A DNA stretch of 8,409 nt, taken from NCBI GenBank assembly GCA_900545325.1, contig UQZE01000090.1:1-8409 (forward strand). The letters run 5' to 3'. This DNA comes from an uncultured Eubacteriales bacterium (GTDB lineage: Bacteria > Bacillota > Clostridia > Christensenellales > Borkfalkiaceae). The notes below the pieces were generated by a model. That model was not told the origin of the DNA, searched no databases, and worked only from the letters and a program-made list of their open reading frames with translations. The position numbers and the translations under genes were made by a program. Positions 5,786 to 8,409 of the stretch are shown one piece after another. Numbering within the stretch: the first letter of the stretch is position 1; every line of letters starts with the position of its first letter.

Positions 5786-7525
5786 TTAATAACGGACGTT
5801 CGCCCTGATCACTTTGAACGGCTCCCCGCCGACCGAACGGACGATAAAATCGCCCGCCGCCGCAGGCAGGATAAACGTTTCGGCATAATGTACCGTAAAC
5901 GGAACAAACTTATTTTCGGGACTTTCTATTACCGCCTCCTGTCCGTCCACGAGATTGAGTATGGAAAACTCTCCGCCGGAAGATATTTTCACGCTCTTTT
6001 CGGAAGCATAGACGTTCGTTTCAATAAATTCCAATTCGTGCAGTCCGGTTTTTACCTGAGTATAGTCTTCGTTCTGGGAAATCGTTTCAAAACGATTTAT
6101 CAGATTTTCTTTTACCCAGTCGGTATCTCTTCCGAACTGTATTACTTTTTTTCCGTCCTCTATATGGATCGGACGCGGGATGCCATTCAAATCCACTCTG
6201 TCCCAATCCCAAAGTTTGAAAGTGAAAATATAGGGCGTCGCGCTGATCTCAAGCACCATGCTGTTTTTACTCGAACAATGCACCGTACCTGCGGGAATTA
6301 AAAAGTGATCGTGTTTTTTTGCGGGGAAGAGATTTACGTACTTATCTGCGGGGAACTTGAACTCTCCGTTCTGCGCACGTTCGAGGTCGGCAATCATAGC
6401 TTGCGGATCCACTCCGTTTTTAACGCCGAGATAGACGCCGCCGTCCTCTTTCGCATCGAGAATATAATAGCTTTCGTCCTGCGTATAGGGCATTCCGAAT
6501 TTTGTTTTGATATATTCCGTAAGCGGATGAACTTGCAAACTGAGATTTTGGCCGTCCATGGTGTCGAGCATATCGAAACGGATTGGAAATTCGGCGCCGA
6601 ACCGAGCGAAAGTTTTTTGCCCGAGAAATTCTCTCGGCAGGTATTTCGTGAGGTTCATGGCAGGCGTTTCCACGCGTATGTCGCCGTAGCGGAGATACAG
6701 ACTGTTTTCTTCGGGCACTCCGTCAAAACTCCAGGCGTAATTCGGAACGTTCTTGTCAAGTCCGCACACTTCCTGCATCCAGTGTCCGCCCCATACGCCC
6801 GGATCGAAATACGGCACGAGTCTGAACGGCCCTTTCGCGACTTTCCTCAAGCCCGCTGTAAACGCACTGCCCGTAATCATTTTCGGATCGCCTTTCACAT
6901 TCGTATCCAGATAGAAATCCATCGAATCGTAAAACTTTTCCTTATGTCTGTCAGCAATGCGCCACTCGATGAAAAAACCCCGTTTGTATTTGCGCAAAGG
7001 GTCTTCTTTTTCGTTATCCGCCTTGAAATTAGGCATGCCTTTGCGATAACGCAGCTGTATTTCCCAACGCGCCATATCAGCGTATACGAATATATCGCCC
7101 TCGCTTATGAGCGCTGCGGCAAAACCGTACACGAGCACGCTGCCCTTAGCGTTTTTTACGCGTTCACGCATTTTTAACAGCTTGTCTTGATCGATAAAAT
7201 CGGAAACCTCGCCGTAATACATGATACCCCGCACGCGGTCGTCAGTCAGGTTCCTCGCCATAAGCGCGTCGAGCGTTTTTTCGTCGTAAAACACGTCCTT
7301 GCTTTCAATAATTTCGGAAAAATGCATCCCGTTTTTCAGCGCAGTCAACACCTCTGTATCGTCCACGCCGGGATAACAATCCACGGTTAGCACCTTTTTA
7401 CCGAGCATCGCCGAGGCAAGCGTTTTCAGTATTTCGCCGTACCCTTTCCAGGCTTGGTCATCATACCCGTCGACCTCCGTTTCGGGATATTTATCATATC
7501 GGCTTTTAAAATTCAGATAAGTCAT
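5786..7525 (-). CDS. Class I mannose-6-phosphate isomerase with extra N-terminal domain
   Basis: This enzyme likely interconverts mannose-6-phosphate and fructose-6-phosphate using a metal ion. The 579-residue protein is far longer than the usual 300-400-residue bacterial enzyme. The isomerase part begins around residue 233 (PFRLVPYFDPGVWGGHWM). It shows the expected zinc-ligand motifs: LQVHP with Gln331 and His333, DESYYILDA with Glu351, and IPAGTVH with His416, then VLEIS and RPIHIEDG (451-458). The N-terminal ~225 residues contain LTVDCYPGVDD (47-56), DLTDDR-like NLTDDR (92-97), and VYADMARWEIQLRYRKG (147-163). I believe this is the degenerate kinase-like domain seen in long relatives, but no intact P-loop is visible. 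AAGGAG (7536-7531) sits five bases before the ATG and overlaps the stop of the upstream isomerase gene. A biosynthetic or catabolic role with mannose is inferred. Confidence 0.88.
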   Translation of the reverse strand: MTYLNFKSRYDKYPETEVDGYDDQAWKGYGEILKTLASAMLGKKVLTVDCYPGVDDTEVLTALKNGMHFSEIIESKDVFYDEKTLDALMARNLTDDRVRGIMYYGEVSDFIDQDKLLKMRERVKNAKGSVLVYGFAAALISEGDIFVYADMARWEIQLRYRKGMPNFKADNEKEDPLRKYKRGFFIEWRIADRHKEKFYDSMDFYLDTNVKGDPKMITGSAFTAGLRKVAKGPFRLVPYFDPGVWGGHWMQEVCGLDKNVPNYAWSFDGVPEENSLYLRYGDIRVETPAMNLTKYLPREFLGQKTFARFGAEFPIRFDMLDTMDGQNLSLQVHPLTEYIKTKFGMPYTQDESYYILDAKEDGGVYLGVKNGVDPQAMIADLERAQNGEFKFPADKYVNLFPAKKHDHFLIPAGTVHCSSKNSMVLEISATPYIFTFKLWDWDRVDLNGIPRPIHIEDGKKVIQFGRDTDWVKENLINRFETISQNEDYTQVKTGLHELEFIETNVYASEKSVKISSGGEFSILNLVDGQEAVIESPENKFVPFTVHYAETFILPAAAGDFIVRSVGGEPFKVIRANVRY

Positions 7526-7534
7526 TTTTACTCC

Positions 7535-8320
7535 TTAAGGTATAAAATTTTTCCATTTGTCAGCCGCCGACTGCGGTTTGGAAACAAACAAAAATTTATC
7601 GGGACATTCTTCAAACTGCCGATACACCGATTTGCCCTTTTCTATGCCGAATTCGGTATATTCCCGAGGGCGCTTGATTGTTATTTCTTTCACGATATAA
7701 CGCTCGTTTTTTAAAAAATCTATTTTTTCCCCGTTCACTACAGGAAACCACGCTACTCCGCCATGCGCCCTGATATCCTTATATTCAAAACCGAAATCAC
7801 GCACGCACCACGCCCCGAAAGTCATATTTTTCGTAACATCCGCATTGATCGTGCAATGCGCCCAATACGGCGGCACGATCACCACTTCGCCGGGTTCGGC
7901 TACCACGGCAAAACACCGTCCCGGATCGTCGGCGGCTCGTTCCTGCATGTATATTATCGCGCGCCCCTCCCAGATCTCATAAACTTCGCATGTAGAAGAG
8001 CCGCACGAGGGAGAAACGGCATGTATATGCCCCTGAGAACGTACGGGTTCCCGTCCGAGCAATCCCTCGGCATACGTTACCACCCCGTATAAGAGATTTC
8101 TTTCCAACATAGCGGGCAAATCTCTTTTCTTTCCCACGTCCATCGCGATGGAATAAACTATTTCGGGGCCGCGGCACGTCGGATCCAACAGATTTTTCCT
8201 TATATCGTCGAGTTTCCTGTTTTCCGTCTGCGGACCAAAAACCCCGTCGCCGTATTGAAACCCCAAAGGCGAGTATACGGGCGTGATATCGAAACCGCAG
8301 TCGAATTTATTGTTTTTCAT
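7535..8320 (-). CDS. Cupin-type glucose-6-phosphate isomerase (archaeal GPI family)
   Basis: This protein is predicted to interconvert glucose-6-phosphate and fructose-6-phosphate with a metal-dependent cupin fold unrelated to the common Pgi enzyme. The metal-site pattern is present: GHIH (His98, His100), CEVYEIWEG with Glu112, and VPPYWAHCTIN with His155, matching the H-x-H...E...H set of the Pyrococcus-type family. At 261 residues it is longer than the ~190-residue archaeal form, with extra sequence at both ends and a C-rich stretch (AVSPSCGSSTC) between the histidines and the glutamate. I chose ATG 8320 (MKNNKFDCG) because GGAG (8331-8328) lies seven bases upstream; the ATG at 8326 would be one base from it. 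The start overlaps the preceding gene's end by 14 bases, and the next gene follows after nine bases, so all are one operon. Confidence 0.85.
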   Translation of the reverse strand: MKNNKFDCGFDITPVYSPLGFQYGDGVFGPQTENRKLDDIRKNLLDPTCRGPEIVYSIAMDVGKKRDLPAMLERNLLYGVVTYAEGLLGREPVRSQGHIHAVSPSCGSSTCEVYEIWEGRAIIYMQERAADDPGRCFAVVAEPGEVVIVPPYWAHCTINADVTKNMTFGAWCVRDFGFEYKDIRAHGGVAWFPVVNGEKIDFLKNERYIVKEITIKRPREYTEFGIEKGKSVYRQFEECPDKFLFVSKPQSAADKWKNFIP

Positions 8321-8409
8321 CGCCATACTCCTTTTCCGCAAGATAGTGCAGCCCCAACAACACGGAAACATCCGGATTTTCCGCCGTAACGAAGTCAACT
8401 TTTCTTCCG
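8307..8409 (-). CDS. C-terminal end of an unidentified operon gene (partial)
   Basis: An open frame enters from the right edge and encodes 33 residues, ending NPDVSVLLGLHYLAEKEYG-DEKQ before TAA (8309-8307). It overlaps the isomerase start codon by 14 bases, and the isomerase ribosome site lies within it, which is typical of translationally coupled operon genes. The LLGLHYLA-like end and the sugar-phosphate neighbours would suit a sugar kinase, but this is only a guess from context. The fragment is too short for a family call. Confidence 0.6.
   Translation of the reverse strand, partial: GRKVDFVTAENPDVSVLLGLHYLAEKEYGDEKQ

Noticed and set aside
5726..6301. 191-residue plus-strand frame crossing the ABC-F promoter region
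   Set aside because: It is antisense to the isomerase 3' end and to the ABC-F promoter, with no ribosome site and no family resemblance.
6305..7177. 290-residue open frame on the plus strand
   Set aside because: It is antisense to the mannose-6-phosphate isomerase gene, and its translation shows no recognisable motifs. It is a by-product of codon composition.
8321..8398. Longer N-terminus for the cupin GPI (start at 8398)
   Set aside because: The extra residues overlap a different frame that reads as a plausible protein tail, and a good ribosome site supports the start at 8320.
1..8409. Mobile elements, CRISPR arrays, tRNA or rRNA genes
   Set aside because: I found no terminal inverted repeats with transposase, no regularly spaced repeats and no tRNA-like cloverleaf or rRNA sequence.

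Overview
This 8.4 kb window looks like chromosomal DNA of an anaerobic, low-complexity-genome Firmicute, probably a gut clostridial lineage. The grounds are the lepA/hemW neighbourhood, strong GGAGG-type ribosome binding sites, consensus sigma-A-like promoters, an Lsa/Vga-like ABC-F protein behind an attenuated leader, and roughly balanced G+C (judged by eye). I see no insertion sequence, phage gene, integrase, CRISPR array, tRNA or rRNA. The first 14 bases match the 3' end of an Illumina adapter, so the left edge is an assembly edge and not genomic sequence.

Left block (minus strand, 1-3215): lepA (elongation factor 4), then a small alkyltransferase-family protein with a PCHR active-site motif, then hemW (radical SAM heme chaperone). 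The three are packed as an operon: an 18-base gap, then a directly abutting TAA/ATG junction. hemW runs off the left edge. An AT-rich 106-base gap (3216-3321) holds two divergent promoters that overlap each other. One drives lepA leftward. The other drives a soluble glycerophosphodiester phosphodiesterase rightward (3322-4044), which ends at a strong hairpin terminator.

Middle block (minus strand, 4076-5781): a 490-residue ABC-F ATPase of the antibiotic-resistance type (Lsa/Vga-like, ribosome protection). Its 5' leader is the highlight of the window. It has a TTGACA-17-TAAACT promoter, a nine-codon leader ORF (MYIFSREQF) with its own Shine-Dalgarno, an 11-bp intrinsic terminator with eight U residues just before the ABC-F ribosome binding site, and a switch segment. 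That segment can pair either with the leader ORF itself (17 contiguous pairs) or with the loop and 3' arm of the terminator (13 contiguous pairs). This is the architecture of ribosome-mediated transcription attenuation: a ribosome stalled by drug on the leader ORF would mask it, release the switch segment and prevent termination.

Right block (minus strand, 5786-8409): a sugar-phosphate operon. The tail of an unidentified gene overlaps by 14 bases a cupin-type glucose-6-phosphate isomerase. Nine bases later comes a long class I mannose-6-phosphate isomerase with an extra N-terminal domain. The two enzymes would interconvert glucose-6-P, fructose-6-P and mannose-6-P. No terminator separates this operon from the ABC-F promoter, so the attenuator hairpin is the first intrinsic terminator that its transcripts meet.
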